Source: Candidatus Magasanikbacteria bacterium RIFOXYD12_FULL_33_17
Lineage (GTDB): Bacteria; Patescibacteriota; Patescibacteriia; Magasanikbacterales; UBA922
Direction: 5' to 3'
Assembly (NCBI GenBank): GCA_001783255.1
Contig: MFRB01000065.1
Span: 1,084-7,014, forward strand
DNA length: 5,931 bases
Shown here: positions 5,750 through 5,931 of the stretch, piece after piece
How positions within the stretch are numbered: position 1 is the stretch's first letter
Layout: each line of letters opens with the position of its first letter
Program-made: the position numbers and the translations under genes
The notes under the pieces: generated by a model
Database searches by the model: none
What the model was told of the DNA's origin: nothing
What the model saw: only the letters and a program-made list of their open reading frames with translations

Positions 5750-5769
5750 CAACCCTTTTTCCCTATAAT
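5741..5769 (+). promoter_or_regulatory. Sigma-70-type promoter of hppA
   Basis: TTGACT (5741-5746) and a perfect TATAAT (5764-5769) are separated by exactly 17 nt. Transcription should start near 5776, giving a leader of about 35 nt before the ATG at 5811. The -35 box lies inside the inverted repeat AAGTC-TT-GACTT (5736-5747), a possible operator, though it may simply come from the surrounding heptamer array. Confidence 0.78.
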
Positions 5770-5810
5770 CTACCTATTAATTCATTTATTTTTAATTTAT
5801 AAAGTAGAGT

Positions 5811-5931
5811 ATGCTAACAACACTACTGCTTATCGGACCGGCCGTTTTGGCGATTGGTTACGGTATCTTTTTAATTCAATGGATAAACAAGAAACCAACA
5901 GGTTCTGAACGCATGCAAAATATTGCTCGCG
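5811..5931 (+). CDS. hppA: Membrane-bound ion-translocating pyrophosphatase (partial, N-terminus)
   Basis: Forty residues are present before the window ends. Residues about 3-24 form a hydrophobic membrane helix (TLLLIGPAVLAIGYGIFLIQW), followed by NKKPTGSERMQNIAR. The 'G-e-M--IA' segment right after the first helix is characteristic of membrane H+/Na+-pumping pyrophosphatases, which hydrolyse pyrophosphate and export ions across the cytoplasmic membrane; this is family knowledge. The catalytic core and the residue that sets potassium dependence lie beyond the window, so ion specificity cannot be judged. The start is preceded by an AT-rich leader with no proper Shine-Dalgarno (GTAGAG ends 1 nt before the codon). 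The gene is divergent from polA and has a strong promoter. Confidence 0.8.
   Translation, partial: MLTTLLLIGPAVLAIGYGIFLIQWINKKPTGSERMQNIAR

Overview
The window is AT-rich bacterial DNA holding four complete genes and the ends of two more. The order is: tail of a spermidine-synthase-like gene (+), rpsT for ribosomal protein S20 (+), a GGDEF-domain protein (+), then on the minus strand polA (DNA polymerase I) followed by holA (DNA polymerase III delta), and finally the start of a divergent hppA (membrane pyrophosphatase, +). The AT bias, compact layout, lysine-rich proteins, lack of Shine-Dalgarno sequences and low-complexity intergenic DNA suggest a Candidate Phyla Radiation / Patescibacteria-type genome. 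This placement is an inference from style; no rRNA or other decisive marker is present. The genetic code looks standard: no TGA is read through in about 1,670 sense codons, and holA uses TGA as its stop.

Left part (1-1634): the upstream gene ends at 69. A near-consensus promoter (TTGACA, 17 nt, TATACT) drives rpsT through a leader of about 90 nt that can fold into a nested hairpin. A strong intrinsic terminator follows rpsT. The GGDEF gene starts only about 17 nt after it and ends in a symmetric hairpin that can stop transcription from both sides, since holA and polA converge on it from the right.

Middle part (1635-2886): between the terminator and holA there is a possible frameshifted coding remnant. 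There is also one copy of what looks like the widespread GTCATCCTGAG-type intergenic repeat, which supplies the last codons and stop of holA. The 176-nt gap between polA and holA is almost wholly repeat structure: an imperfect hairpin of about 80 nt, five copies of the heptamer AACGAAT, and an 8-nt tandem repeat touching the polA stop codon.

Right part (2887-5931): polA encodes a full three-domain Pol I whose proofreading domain has lost its catalytic residues, while the 5' nuclease and polymerase motifs are intact. The divergent polA-hppA spacer has an extended -10 placed so that polA mRNA would be nearly leaderless, a degenerate 7-nt ACTTT-type repeat array, and a near-consensus hppA promoter.

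polA and holA form a small replication module (gap filling and primer removal; clamp loading). rpsT belongs to translation, the GGDEF protein to a possible nucleotide-signalling role, and hppA to membrane energetics. I see no convincing undescribed multi-gene system; the most unusual material is in the intergenic repeats.
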